Of a stretch of DNA of 64,000 nucleotides, positions 9,315 through 18,830 are shown piece after piece; position 1 is the stretch's first letter; every line of letters begins with the position of its first letter. The position numbers and the translations under genes are program-made. The notes beneath the pieces were generated by a model, which saw only the letters and a list, made by a program, of their open reading frames with translations, was not told where the DNA came from and did no database searches. Source of the DNA: Pisaster brevispinus (taxonomy: Eukaryota; Echinodermata; Asteroidea; Forcipulatida; Asteriidae); NCBI GenBank assembly GCA_023634235.1, contig JAMKCF010000001.1, positions 9,178,758-9,242,757 of the forward strand, in the 5' to 3' direction.

Positions 9315-10638
9315 CTAGCTGTTGTAGTCGAAAATGATGTTACGAGCTTGATCAATCTCCAAGATGTTGTTGAACTCGGCGTAGATGATGACGTTGATGG
9401 TCTCCTCGAGGGGCGAGGCAAAGTGCATGTCCAGGTTTCCGTGCTTCACCAAGCTGAAGTGTCCGCCGCATGCCAAGTCGGGGGTCAGGTCGAAGGCGTA
9501 GTGTATACCCGTCGGGGTAGTCGCTCAGACTGATGTCGTTGCCTTCGTTCATGTACATTTTATCCATGCCGGAGAACAGCGTGTGATAGGCTCTGACGCA
9601 GTTCTTCCTTCCTTTGGCGAAATCCGGTTTCAGAGGCGTGTGGGGGATCTGTTCGCCGTTGACGTGCACCGACAGGTAGTTGGCGTTGAAATGCTGGAAG
9701 TTGAACGGGTTTTTGGAGTACAAACCGTTGAAGGCGGCGTTGGACACGCAGCCCACAACGATTCTGTTGGGTAGCTGGCCCAAGAACACGTGATCCTGAG
9801 TGAGTGTTAGGTTTCCCCTTGGTACGGACATCATTTTACAGACGACGCGTCGGAGGGGATACTTGGCGGTCCCTTTTTCCAGAGCTTTGATGTGTCCGAG
9901 CATCACCGCGGAGCTGACAGTTACCCTTCGCACAAACAACGACGCGTCCACAATCTTTATCTTGAAGGCGGGGGCGTCCCCGGAAGCCATGAGACAAAAG
10001 GCGTCGCTGCTGGGAATCAGTTTTATTTTCAGATCAACTCCGTTGATTAAGTGTTTGTCCTGGAAGAACAAATCTCCGTGAATGGGCCCGATCAAGTCTA
10101 CGATTCGACTGTTCAGGATTCGTTTACGTCTGTTTTTCAAGCCCACGTTTGTTTCTGCATCACCGGCCGTGCAGTTGACGTTATCCATCTTACCGGCAGA
10201 ATCCTTAGACCAACCCGAAGCCGTCAGGTGAGATGCCTTGGCTCCTTTGTCGTAACTGAGCAGCGTCTCGATCATGGCCCTGTACGGATACGTGGGAGTG
10301 GAGGCGGAAATCAGTCGCTCATTAAGGGTCACGTCGACCTGGCTGAAGAGGGTCTGTAAAAACAGGTTGCACGGACCGACCACGTCCGTCTCGGCCAGGT
10401 CGCCGCCGTCGCCCTTAGTCACCTTCACCTTGACGTAGAGTTGAGTCTGGGAAGGATCGATGTATTCCTCGCTCGAACCGGGAACAAAAAACTGGATGGG
10501 ACCCCCGTCGGCGATATTAGAGATGGGGTGGTACTCCACATACTGGCCCTTTTCTACGCTAGTCTGGGTGGGCGGTAGAGAAAAGAGATTGAGTTCACTC
10601 TATGTGCACTCTTCGGAGTGGTCGTGTAGCAGTGCCAT
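9315..10638 (-). pseudogene. Polinton major capsid protein (double jelly-roll), nonsense and frameshift
   Basis: The typical Polinton hexon-like capsid region includes YHPISNIADGGPIQFF, VGPCNLFLQTLFSQVDVTLN, YPYRAMIETLLSY and HGDLFFQDKHLINGVDL. The in-frame ATG is at 10636-10638. Codon 13 is TAG (10600-10602). The frame then stays open until a one-base change near 9505, after which the neighbouring frame carries the C terminus to the TAG at 9315-9317. About 440 residues would be encoded without the lesions, normal for the family. The protein forms the trimeric capsomers of the icosahedral shell. The first half of the ORF is otherwise well preserved, suggesting moderate age. Confidence 0.92.
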
Positions 10639-10662
10639 GGTGGAGTGGTAGTCTCGGAGCGG

Positions 10663-11088
10663 CTAATCAAAGATATCGAGTGATCGTCTCGGTCGCTTCC
10701 CAGATGTAGAAGTGGCTCTTTTCCGAGTGTGTTTTCTTTTTGTATTCCGTCTAACCGGTCGGGTCTGTCGGGAATCCACATTCTGAATCACCCGCCTAGC
10801 TATACGACGGCCAGTCTGTTTGAGTCTTGACTGCGCTGCCGATTTTATGTTCTTTCCTTCCAGGGCGTCTTGCGCGATTCCCATGCCGGTCCGGAGGGCT
10901 TGACGGCCAAAAGTTTTGGCCCCCTGCTTGATCAGGGGCATGGCCGTTCGGAAAAGCCCGCCCAATATATTTCCAAGACCGAATCCTTTCTGAGTGCGAC
11001 CGCCGTGAAAGACGGGATAGCCACGCCCCAATTGTCGCGTGTAGTGGTCGACATAGTGTCCGGGTTGGGATACGAAATGGCGTCTCAT
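10663..11088 (-). CDS. Basic virion core/minor capsid-like protein (adenovirus pX/pVI-like), Polinton
   Basis: This is an intact 141-residue ORF. The N-terminal third has GYPVFHGGRTQKGFGLGNIL, then an amphipathic helix-rich stretch (GLFRTAMPLIKQGAKTFG). The C-terminal third is rich in Arg/Lys (RPVRRNTKRKHTRKR), suited to DNA binding. A GFGLGNILGGLF motif followed by a basic tail is what I know from conserved Polinton core-type proteins compared with adenoviral pX/mu or pVI. It lies between capsid and penton genes, on the same strand. Packaging or condensing DNA in the particle is inferred. Confidence 0.7.
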   Translation of the reverse strand: MRRHFVSQPGHYVDHYTRQLGRGYPVFHGGRTQKGFGLGNILGGLFRTAMPLIKQGAKTFGRQALRTGMGIAQDALEGKNIKSAAQSRLKQTGRRIARRVIQNVDSRQTRPVRRNTKRKHTRKRATSTSGKRPRRSLDIFD

Positions 11089-11105
11089 GATGTCGGATGT
11101 TTCGA

Positions 11106-11762
11106 TCAGTTAAAGTACGTGGAGCGACGCTTTCTTAAATGTAGTTTCACTATGACCTTCCCGCCGACGAATGGGATATTATCGCCTACGTCGTCCCTTA
11201 TATCTATCTTGATTGTGCTGATAAATTTCTGTTGTGCTCTCGTGTCCCCGACGATGTTGTATTCGATGATGTCGGTGTACACAAACAGGCTGTGGATTTG
11301 CTTCATATCCACGACGCGGGGTGCTTTCTCTATACCGGTGATGGCCATAGCCTCGTTAAATCCAAACAATTGACCCAGACGCTCGACGAAAGTAATGCTG
11401 ACACCGTCGATCGTTCTGACGATCACTTTTTGAAGGTACTTGTACTTGATGCGTATTGTGTCGCCGTGTTCGATCGAGGGTGTAATCTTTGTGAGTAACT
11501 CATCCGGTGTCTGGTAAAAACCCTCTGGAATGGTGTGAAGATGTACGCCTCCTTCAGTCTCTCCGGCGTTGCAGTAGATGTGGTTGTGACCATCTACGAT
11601 GTTGAGCCACCTTCGCGGGTAACTTATCTCGGCGAGACACACCTCCCACGCCCCATCGAACGACAGAGCAGAGGGTAAGTTCACGCTGTAGTGACTCAGC
11701 GCATTGTCCGGGTAAGTATCCATGCTGCTGTTGCTGGGGAGCGTCATGTAAAAGGAATCCAT
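11106..11762 (-). CDS. Polinton minor capsid (penton-like, single jelly-roll) protein
   Basis: This is an uninterrupted 218-residue ORF starting MDSFYMTLPSNSSMDTYPDN. It has the LSHYSVNLPSAL, WEVCLAEISYPRRW and YTDIIEYNIVGDTRAQ blocks of the Polinton minor capsid family. It ends with KIDIRDDVGDNIPFVGGKV and a basic tail. The segment between the VGDTRAQ and KIDIRDD blocks looks short compared with what I recall for the family, so a small in-frame deletion is possible. In the virion this protein forms the pentons at the vertices. It starts 344 bases upstream of the core-protein start and is co-directional with it. Confidence 0.88.
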   Translation of the reverse strand: MDSFYMTLPSNSSMDTYPDNALSHYSVNLPSALSFDGAWEVCLAEISYPRRWLNIVDGHNHIYCNAGETEGGVHLHTIPEGFYQTPDELLTKITPSIEHGDTIRIKYKYLQKVIVRTIDGVSITFVERLGQLFGFNEAMAITGIEKAPRVVDMKQIHSLFVYTDIIEYNIVGDTRAQQKFISTIKIDIRDDVGDNIPFVGGKVIVKLHLRKRRSTYFN

Positions 11763-11814
11763 CTCGAGGTCGGCTCACGCGTCAAATGTTGCCCGGTTGT
11801 TCGTAAGTCGCGTA

Positions 11815-12885
11815 TTATATACCGACTAGTCCCCTCACCCAGCTGTTGAACTTGTCGGGATAACCGAGCCACTTTACAAAATATTCCGCCACACCACGAC
11901 GCTTTCTAGTGCGTAACACCTTCTCTACTTCGTACATGTCGTCCTTTTTGTCCACTCTTTGCAGTTCTTGTTCGTAAAACGTGCCCTTCACTTCTTCGCC
12001 GTCGTAATCTGTCAAAATGTACACTGGAGGGTCCCGTGGAATTCTATCGCTGATGGTAAAAAGTTCGGTGGTCCAGTTGGGGAGATAACCCTTACTAAAC
12101 GTTCTCGCTGCCATACTTATGCGAACCGTATCCCCCACGTTAAACTTGAAGGTTGTGACGGTGGACCGTTCATCGTTGGGGGTGCCGTACAACGTGCGCC
12201 AAACGACCTCGGAGTTTGCAGGGGTGACGGAGACCGGCATTCTCTTTATACTCCTGTGAAACGAGCGGTTGTAGGCGGACACCAGCTTCGGTATTACGGT
12301 AGCATAGGCGTAGGTGTTTTGGGCAGTGAAGTATTTCCACATTTTTGTTTTAAGGGTCCTGTTGAACCTCTCCACCACGCTGGCTTTTGTTTCGTTTTAA
12401 GTGGTAAAGAATTCAATGTTATTCTTTGTCAAGAAATTCTGAAATTTGCGGTTTGTAAACTCAGAACCTTTATCCGTCTGGAGCGCGCGTGGTTTACGCC
12501 CATCCCGTAAAATACGTTCGAAGGCTTCTATTAGCGACGTCCCCGTTTTATCCCTGAGGGGAACGACCCAGGCGAACTTGGAAAATATGTCGATGCACGT
12601 CAGTAAAAATCTGCGGCCGTCATTGTACCGAGAGAGTAAGGCCACGTCTACCAGATCCGCCTGCCACTGATGATCGATACCACCCACGATGACCCGATTT
12701 CGTTTGAAACGTCTCCGGATGGGCTTATGTAGCGTATAAGTAGGTTGTTGGCGCAACCATCTAATGACCTGTTTCCTGCTGATGTCCACTCCGTCTTTTT
12801 GAACCGCGCGGTAGACAGCATCCACACCACCGAAACCAGAAGGATGGTTTGTGTCGTAATACACCTTCTTTAGGTACTCCTCCAT
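11815..12885 (-). pseudogene. Retroviral-type integrase with C-terminal chromodomain (Polinton INT), nonsense
   Basis: The gene starts at ATG 12883-12885. The catalytic triad is present: D77 in WQADLVD, D138 in LQTDKGSEF, and the Glu in VERFNRT on the other side of an in-frame TAA at 12397-12399. The C-terminal half has an SH3-like region (FKFNVGDTVRISM), then a chromodomain (MYEVEKVL ... YFVKWLGYPDKFNSWV, residues about 149-181 of that part). The tail after the chromodomain (RGLVGI, stop) looks altered. The enzyme would insert the element and make the 6-bp TSD; the chromodomain probably directs it to modified histones. The single stop means this copy gives only a catalytically incomplete product. 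Confidence 0.93.
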
Positions 12886-13003
12886 CGACGAAATTTGAAT
12901 CTTCGATGACGAGTGTGCTGTTGCAACACACCCACAAGCAGCGGAGTTTTTTCAGTATGTTTTGCGGTGCGCACTCTGGTTTAGGAGGAGGACAACACTC
13001 CAT
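12761..13003 (-). CDS. Small cysteine-rich ORF overlapping the integrase start
   Basis: From ATG 13001-13003 an 80-residue ORF begins MECCPPPKPECAPQ and contains C-rich RCLWVCCN. It overlaps the first 125 bases of the integrase in another frame. No family is recognised. The cysteine content and position between two Polinton genes make it worth listing, but the overlapped part may be only a shadow of the integrase frame. Confidence 0.25.
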   Translation of the reverse strand: MECCPPPKPECAPQNILKKLRCLWVCCNSTLVIEDSNFVDGGVPKEGVLRHKPSFWFRWCGCCLPRGSKRRSGHQQETGH

Positions 13004-13050
13004 GGCGAAAGCCGGACTTGTAATGAAGGATCGGAGGGCCGGTGCTTGGT

Positions 13051-13581
13051 TTATAACGCCGTCCACTTTTGTTTCCTGGTCGAATGTCGTCGTTTACTTT
13101 TCCTCTTCTTGGCCGGTAGAGCGGTCTCGGCTGCAAACAAAGATAGTTTCTTTTTCTTGGCCGGAAGATGGGAAGCGGGCGCGAACAACTAAGATAATCC
13201 TTCGTAGTTTACGTCTTCGTCGTCGCCTACCTCTTCCTTCAAGGCCACTCCGAGTGACGGTTTTGTCTCGGTTGTTTCGATCGGTAGCTCCTTCTTCAAC
13301 GTGGGAGGTCCATCCAAATTGGTGGTATGTTCGTCCTTGAGGGTCATAGACAGGGGAGCTGTCCTCTGCTTGTTCAGTGCAATATACCTCTGAAGGGCCT
13401 GTTGGTAAAGCTTGATCTTATCACCCTCCGACAGATCCTGTCTTTCCAGCAACTTTCTCAGGTCGTTGTCCAAACTGTGCACGACGCGGGTGACCGGTGT
13501 TTGCTCCAATCGTCTAGACGCCTGCATTCTCGCGAGAGTGTCTTGCGGTACAAGCACCATTTTCTTAGCGTGCTCCATCAC
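13051..13581 (-). pseudogene. Conserved Polinton protein with basic nuclear-localisation-like tail, one in-frame stop
   Basis: The first 130 residues are open from ATG 13579-13581. They hold MVLVPQDTLARMQ, then a helical leucine/lysine-rich region (HSLDNDLRKLLERQDLSEGD, KLYQQALQRYIALNKQ) and an acidic linker. A TAG at 13189-13191 interrupts it. The same frame then stays open to a TAA at 13051-13053 and encodes two AxLPAKKxK-like basic motifs plus a Lys/Arg-rich end. The VPQDxLARMQ/helical layout is familiar from Polinton-encoded proteins of unknown function in invertebrates. It abuts the 108-residue protein gene upstream. Confidence 0.65.
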
Positions 13582-13583
13582 GT

Positions 13584-13910
13584 TTACTTGAATAGCAGTC
13601 CACCCAGAGCGCTCAACACCGGTGTCAGCAGTGCACCAAGAAAACCTCCCTTCTGTATTAAAGCTTTCTTCTTTTTCTGCAGGCTCGTCCTCCGGTTGGT
13701 CAGCTCTCTCAGTTCTCGCCTGTGTCTTCTCAGTTTGGTTCTCTCGGCGGCTGTCAGGGAAACGTTACCGTTTAAAACGTTGAGGGCGCACTCACAGACA
13801 CAGGTTATGAGGTCTTTGCCGGCTCCGTCAATCACCCCCTGGCGCTGTTTTTTGGAACCCGTTGCCAATACGTGAAGGTAGGGAGCGTGCTTGTGCACGC
13901 GACGAGACAT
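13584..13910 (-). CDS. Polinton conserved small protein with hydrophobic, glycine-rich C terminus (membrane-active capsid candidate)
   Basis: This is an intact 108-residue ORF starting MSRRVHKHAPYLHVLATGSK. It has a cysteine cluster (CVCECALNVLNG), a basic coiled segment (TAAERTKLRRHRRELRELTN) and a C-terminal hydrophobic glycine-rich stretch (GGFLGALLTPVLSALGGLL). The last part resembles a membrane-lytic peptide, comparable in style to adenoviral pVI or the membrane-active proteins reported for adintoviruses. The function is inferred. Two bases separate it from the next gene. Confidence 0.65.
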   Translation of the reverse strand: MSRRVHKHAPYLHVLATGSKKQRQGVIDGAGKDLITCVCECALNVLNGNVSLTAAERTKLRRHRRELRELTNRRTSLQKKKKALIQKGGFLGALLTPVLSALGGLLFK

Positions 13911-13948
13911 CTTTACAAATGAAACTCCACTATGGGAGTGGCACTATT

Positions 13949-14461
13949 TTATACCTTCGGAACGTTAACTGTGGGGTATTCACCCTGGAATATGTTAGAT
14001 CTGAGACGCATGTGCTCCTCGGTGTCCGGTTTCAAGTCCACAAAGAGATGCGAGTAGGGGGAACTCGTCGCGTCGCGATAGGCCTCGACCATGAATTTGG
14101 GTTTGTTAGGATACATCTGGCGTGCCAAGTGCGTGATCTGTGAAGCATCTCTGGGGTTTTTAAAGAGTACCATTTAATGCGCGTTCAGACTGATTGTGCG
14201 CATTTCTTTACCCCGATAAAACAGATTCTGCAGTATGAGTATAACAGACAGATTGTGGTGATGACTGCCCTTCGTGAAAAGTTCGGTAATTTTTTTATTA
14301 TTACCCGCGTCCGACATGAGGTCGTCGATCACAACCAGGTTTCTCTTCGTTCGATCCAAGGAGGTAAGAAGGTCGTCGGGAAATCCCTCCACAAAACGAA
14401 TGTCGGGGACGGTGTTGGACAACCGGTCATAAGCATCCTGATAAGCCCCAAAGCACCACAC
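13949..14461 (-). pseudogene. FtsK/HerA-type genome-packaging ATPase, N-terminally deleted and interrupted
   Basis: The retained part has IVWCFGAYQDAY near 14460, the Walker B-type strand NLVVIDDLMSD, then HHNLSVILILQNLF and RTISLNAH. A TAA interrupts at 14174-14176. The same frame continues with VLFKNPRDASQITHLARQMY and YSHLFVDLKPDT to 13949. The expected Walker A (P-loop) segment upstream is missing; tandem repeats occupy the site instead (14507-14650). The family pumps DNA into virus capsids using ATP. Without the P-loop this copy cannot work. Confidence 0.88.
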
Positions 14462-14506
14462 AATATTCGTAGTTCACCCAGCTCTTTTATAACCGACACC
14501 GCTGTG

Positions 14507-14650
14507 AATGAAGAGCGCCCTCACCCAATTTACACCCAAACCACGGCGTTGTGTTCAGCCCCACAGAAATGAACAGCGCCCTCACCCAATTTACACCCAC
14601 ACCACGGCGTTGTGTTCAGCCCCATAGAAATGAACAGTGCCCTCACCCGA
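14507..14650. repeat. About 2.3 copies of a ~63-bp tandem repeat at the deleted 5' end of the ATPase
   Basis: The unit contains AGCGCCCTCACCCAATTTAC followed by ACCACGGCGTTGTGTTCAGC. It occurs at about 14515 and 14577, with a partial third copy at 14640. It lies exactly where the P-loop part of the ATPase is expected, so expansion and deletion may be linked. Confidence 0.75.
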
Positions 14651-15063
14651 CCTAACCCAACCCGCATTAAATGATTGAACTCACTTGACCCTCCCGCCAT
14701 TAACGAAAACCCTCCCATTACCCCCCCCCCCCTTCACTAAACGTATTTATTCAATGGTACCTGTATATTTCTTTTTAATGACTTTTCGGCTTTTTACTTG
14801 CCGATTGGAATGTTTACTATAAAGCAGATATGAAATACATAACTCGTGAAGGACGGAAACAGTACTCTGAGTTGTTGTTCGGTTTTGCTATTTATTTTAC
14901 TCTCTTTATTTGTTTAAAATATTAAGAAATGGAAAACACCATAATAAATTCTTCTTAGAGTTAACAACTTTACTATTAACTACAAAGTATGATTTTAATT
15001 ATTTTTACAATAGGATCGTGTCATCAAAAGAAAATTAACTACAAAGTATGATTTTATTTATGT
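14651..15063. repeat. Non-coding AT-rich spacer with a ~60-bp direct repeat
   Basis: TTAACTACAAAGTATGATTT occurs at about 14976 and again at 15035, each followed by a similar T-rich tail and ACAATA. A minus-strand poly(A) signal (TTTATT at 15053-15058) is placed for the polymerase transcript. A C-run (14721-14732) is simple sequence. Confidence 0.6.
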
Positions 15064-17604
15064 TTACAATATGATTACATTTCTGAAACGGGCAATATAT
15101 ATATCTACAAATAATATGTACGTCTTGCTACACAGTGCAATGATACCCTCACCCTCCCACTCTACTTTCAACAGCCCTGGGGTCCTCTTATCATAACTGT
15201 ACTGTTCGGGTGTGTTCTGACGCTGAAACCACAGGTGCTTTTCCCGGTGGTATTTGTCTTTCATACCGGGCTTGATTACGTCATCGAGACTATCACCCAA
15301 TATGGCCATGTAGGCAGAATCGGTGTCCATCTCACACATCTGAAAATCGCGTGGTGCGACAAATTGCATGAGGAAGTCAAAGTAAAATTCGAGCATGCGC
15401 AATTTAGCGTATTGGTAGACGAAGAAACCAATCTAAAGGGGCAGGTTTAAATTGATTGCTTTTTTGAACATGTCTACTTCTTTCATTTAGGGCAGGGAAA
15501 CACTTGGCTGTACATGTCCATTTTCTTTATGTACGAAAAATGTGTTTCGTACAGGTTGATGTTCATTATTTCTTTGTGCTTACACAGTGACCTCCGCACC
15601 AGGCGGGCTACTACTCTGTACTCGCCCTCTTCGGGCTCGTACTCTTCGCGAACGAGGCTGAAGACTCTGACATTCACTTTGAATATTCGTTCAAAGTGAT
15701 GCAGTTCGTCTAAACAGACACCTTCTGTCGGGCGCTTGTTCATTTCTGCTTCGTATCTATCGACGAGGTGTTTGGTGCGCATTTCTAGAGAGTACAAAGA
15801 AAGCCCCTGTTTTAGGGCGAAACATCTAAACAGACAAAAATTATCCTCGTATCTCGCACCGGTGTTACGGTTACTGATTAGATTGTTTAAACCCCTGTTG
15901 TTTGTGATGTAATCGGGTAGTTGCTGCGGGGGTGCACCTATGTAAAACGAGGGCATTTTATATGCATAAATTGTTACGTTACTGATATCAGCAAGGACCC
16001 ACTTTGTGTCTGGCCGTGAATGCATGGCGTGTTGCAGCACGTCCATGTCGTGTATCTTTTGCAGGAAGATTTCAAAATCATCTTCCGAAGCTACAGCGAT
16101 GGGTTGTTGTAAAAACTGCGCGTTGTTAAAACTAGAGTGAACATAACGCAATTCTCCCGTCTCTATGTTTCGTAAGACAAACCCGAACGACAGGTTCAGT
16201 TTTACTCTACATGTCAAAGTTGGAAAAATACCCCTTAACCCCTCGTTCAGTGACACGCCACTGGTTAGCTCTACTCTGGCAAGATGCGGGTCCGGCCGTG
16301 CGTCACGGTCGGAGCTACCTTGGATGGTCCCTACTGGCGGAGAGGAAGGACCCAATCGTAAATTGTACACATCTTGAGTCTGTCTACCGTACAGGTAATG
16401 GGTCCTAATACTACTCCAGTTACTACGATAAAGGGGTAACATCTCATCATCCCTATTGTCTACATTCGGTGCAATTGGAAACTTAATTGGGTCTTCGGGA
16501 GCTAGAATGGCGCCTTGAGGCGGCGTGGGTTGTGAGGAATGTGAGGGGTCGTCATTTGTCTTGGGTCGGCGAGAGTGGTTTCTTTTGATGTGTCTTTTTA
16601 AACCTTCTGAACTGGTAAACTTTTTTCCACATGTGGAACAGTCGCCCCTGTACCTCGAATGAACTTTTTTGTGACGCTTAAGATTATAGGATCGGGTATA
16701 CGATTTTCCACAGATATCACAAGAAAACCTAGTATTGCCAAGACTACTCTTTCTAGTTTTATTTAGTTTGGTTCTAATTGGGGAAGCCCTAGCATTAACT
16801 AACTTTCTCTTCTCACCACGGGTCGACAGTTCCTTGTCCGGTGTTGTGCGTCTCTTTGGTTTCACAGAGGCTGGTCTTTTCTTGCCCGCAACAACCGCAC
16901 CCCTTCCTTCCTGGTGGGGCTGTAATAAAAATAAAAAAAATAAGAAATAAGTAAATAACTAAATAACTAAATAAAGGAATACATAACATTACAGCACCCG
17001 TGGGAGCACCATGTGTCTCGACTTACTCACTTGAAGGGTTTACACGTGCCACCATTTTGAAAAAGTCATAAGCTGGCTAGCTCGTAAACAAAATTAAAGA
17101 AAAAAAAGCTCGGGGTTTACAACGGATTTAATTATTTTCTTACCCGGTCAAACGACGGACCCGCAGACGGTGGTGGAGTTTCTGGAATAATCTCTGGCCA
17201 AACAGAACATCCGGGATATGGGGACGTAACCATTCTACGCAGCTCCGGTGTGTCCGAATCATCTGACCAGGTCGACAGATCTGGCTCGACTGGGACCTCC
17301 TCTTCCCGTTGACGCTGTGGCAAATAAAAAAGATGATGACAATGGGGTTACTACAATATAACACTCGTTGGTTTCTTCCGGGGCAATTTGATTTTATGTT
17401 ATTTTTTGTTGTTGTTCTTGATGTTATGTTACTTACTTGTTCGACCGCCGTGGATTCCAGTAGATCTATCTCCCGCAGTTGACTCGCCGTAAAATCCGGG
17501 CTCCATTCCACGTTCTGAAGGGACGCTTCGTTTTCCAATGAGTCTATACTCTCAATTTGAGTGACCGTAAATTCAGGGCCCCAATCAACGCTGTCCTGAG
17601 ACAT
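15064..17604 (-). pseudogene. Protein-primed family B DNA polymerase gene, three exons plus residual 3' part; catalytic core deleted
   Basis: Exon 1 17437-17604 (56 codons), intron 17315-17436, exon 2 17144-17314 (57 codons), intron 16920-17143, exon 3 from 16919. All junctions are GT-AG and phase 0. Exon 1 carries two copies of a V[DE]W.P[ED]FT motif; exon 2 is acidic and proline-rich. Exon 3 has two C2H2 fingers (CDICGKSY...H and CSTCGKKF...H) and the Polinton polymerase N-terminal region (FCLFRCFALKQG, LVRRSLCKH, NLYETHFSYI). It stops at 15483. After about 50 bases come only the C-terminal palm pieces, with the motif C core MDTDSAYMA near 15320. The exonuclease and most polymerase motifs are missing, a deletion probably well over 1 kb. 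A TAG near 15437 also interrupts the 3' piece. Confidence 0.88.
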
Positions 17605-18260
17605 GATGCCAAAAGTTTGTTCTCCATCGAGGTTGTCACCGTGGCCCGCTGATGATTATTGAGCGGTATACCTATCGACACCGCTGCTATGTACCGGTTG
17701 TGCGTGGTGTATTTTTTTTATAGTTTTTTTTTTATTGTTTGTTGTTGTAACGAGTCGAGACGTGTTGGTTCAGAGTGAGTCACCCGTGACTACAATGGAC
17801 AAAAGGAAAAAGAAAAAAAAGAAAACAAAAACAAAAATGGCGTTTCGCGCTCTCTTAAGGTGAAAACAGATCAGACCTGCGCAGGCATTCTGGTCAAAAG
17901 TGCAAAACGTGACCGATTACACATAGAGCAGTTATTCATGCGCCTCAATAATGAATAACATAATTTAACATTTAATTACAAATAAATGATAATAATACTT
18001 ATTCGGGTGAGACTCGGTATCTCCAACAAACACCCTATCTGACCCAGTCAAGGGTTACGGTGCAAAAACTACACGGTACACCTCAACAAAGAAAACCACC
18101 CATGCGCGAGTACGGCCTACTTTGACTTAGGGTGACGGTGTAAAAACTACATGGTACAAACCGAGTGCTGTATAATATATATATTTAATAAGTAAATACT
18201 CGACCCAACGTTTTGCCATCAAGGGAAGACATAGAACTATATATGTACATATAGAAACGC
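17605..18260. promoter_or_regulatory. Upstream region of the polymerase gene, with a 30-bp direct repeat
   Basis: No ORF is recognised. AGGGTTACGGTGCAAAAACT at 18051 and AGGGTGACGGTGTAAAAACT at 18129 begin 30-base repeats (18051-18080, 18129-18158) that differ at four positions and lie 78 bases apart. Poly-A/T runs occur at 17709-17740 and 17810-17840. It presumably contains the leftward promoter; no TATA box is clearly placed. Confidence 0.45.
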
Positions 18261-18824
18261 CCGGACGTGTTCCATAACGAGGTGGTGCTGACATATTCGA
18301 TTAAAAAAAAAAAAAAAAAAGACAGAGCTGGAGACAGGGCAACCACCTTTTTATCTCTTCCGCTACGTCTTGTCAGACGTAGAGGAATCGTTCCCTTTGT
18401 TTTCACTTCGTGAAAATACAAACGAGACGCGTGCGTCTCGTTTGTGCTGCGTGGTTATGACTTCGGCGCTCCGTGATTTTAAAAAATCACTCCCGCACCT
18501 CACAACTGCGGGCAAACGATAACGGTTTGCCCTCCGTTACACTGTCGTGAGACAACTCCTTGCGGTGTTTCACACCGCGCAACATGATGCCTTGCATCAT
18601 GTTCACACGTCGACCCTTTCGGGTCTCCCGAACACTAGCGTGAACCACACAACTCCCCACTCCGTGGCTCGCCTTTGTCCCACCACTTCGTGGCGTTCAC
18701 AACCACGCCCCCACAATCCACCGTCACGCGGTGGCGGGTCATTGCTCGGAAAAAATTCCGAGCAATTCAGAGCAACAGGGTTGCTCGCAAAAAATCGGGT
18801 CTCTGTTCCTTAGACTATACTACT
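18261..18824 (-). repeat. Polinton right terminal inverted repeat
   Basis: This is the inverted copy of 6271-6834, including the poly-A tract at 18303-18320 and the hairpin array (mirrored at about 18354-18786). Differences from the left copy are few: for example, the left stem around 6611 has one substitution that the right copy lacks. Confidence 0.95.
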
Positions 18825-18830
18825 CTCACC
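18825..18830. repeat. Target-site duplication CTCACC, right
   Basis: CTCACC is repeated directly after the element end CTATACTACT and matches 6265-6270. Confidence 0.95.

Larger units (their letters stand above)
6271..18824. mobile_element. Maverick/Polinton (adintovirus-like) element, 12.55 kb, decayed
   Basis: The element has ends AGTAGTATAG...CTATACTACT, TIRs of about 564 bp, a 6-bp TSD, and the diagnostic gene set: DNA polymerase B, retroviral-type integrase with chromodomain, packaging ATPase, adenovirus-type protease, double-jelly-roll capsid and penton. Two genes run rightward from the left end (7152-8304). The rest run leftward from 17604, and poly(A) signals face each other between 8379 and 8631. 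It is shorter than the usual 15-20 kb because the polymerase has lost its middle and the ATPase its 5' part. Stops in capsid, integrase, ATPase and polymerase show that this copy cannot be autonomous. Confidence 0.97.

Noticed and set aside
9348..10359. Plus-strand ORFs opposite the capsid gene
   Set aside because: Antisense shadows; the minus strand shows the conserved capsid blocks.
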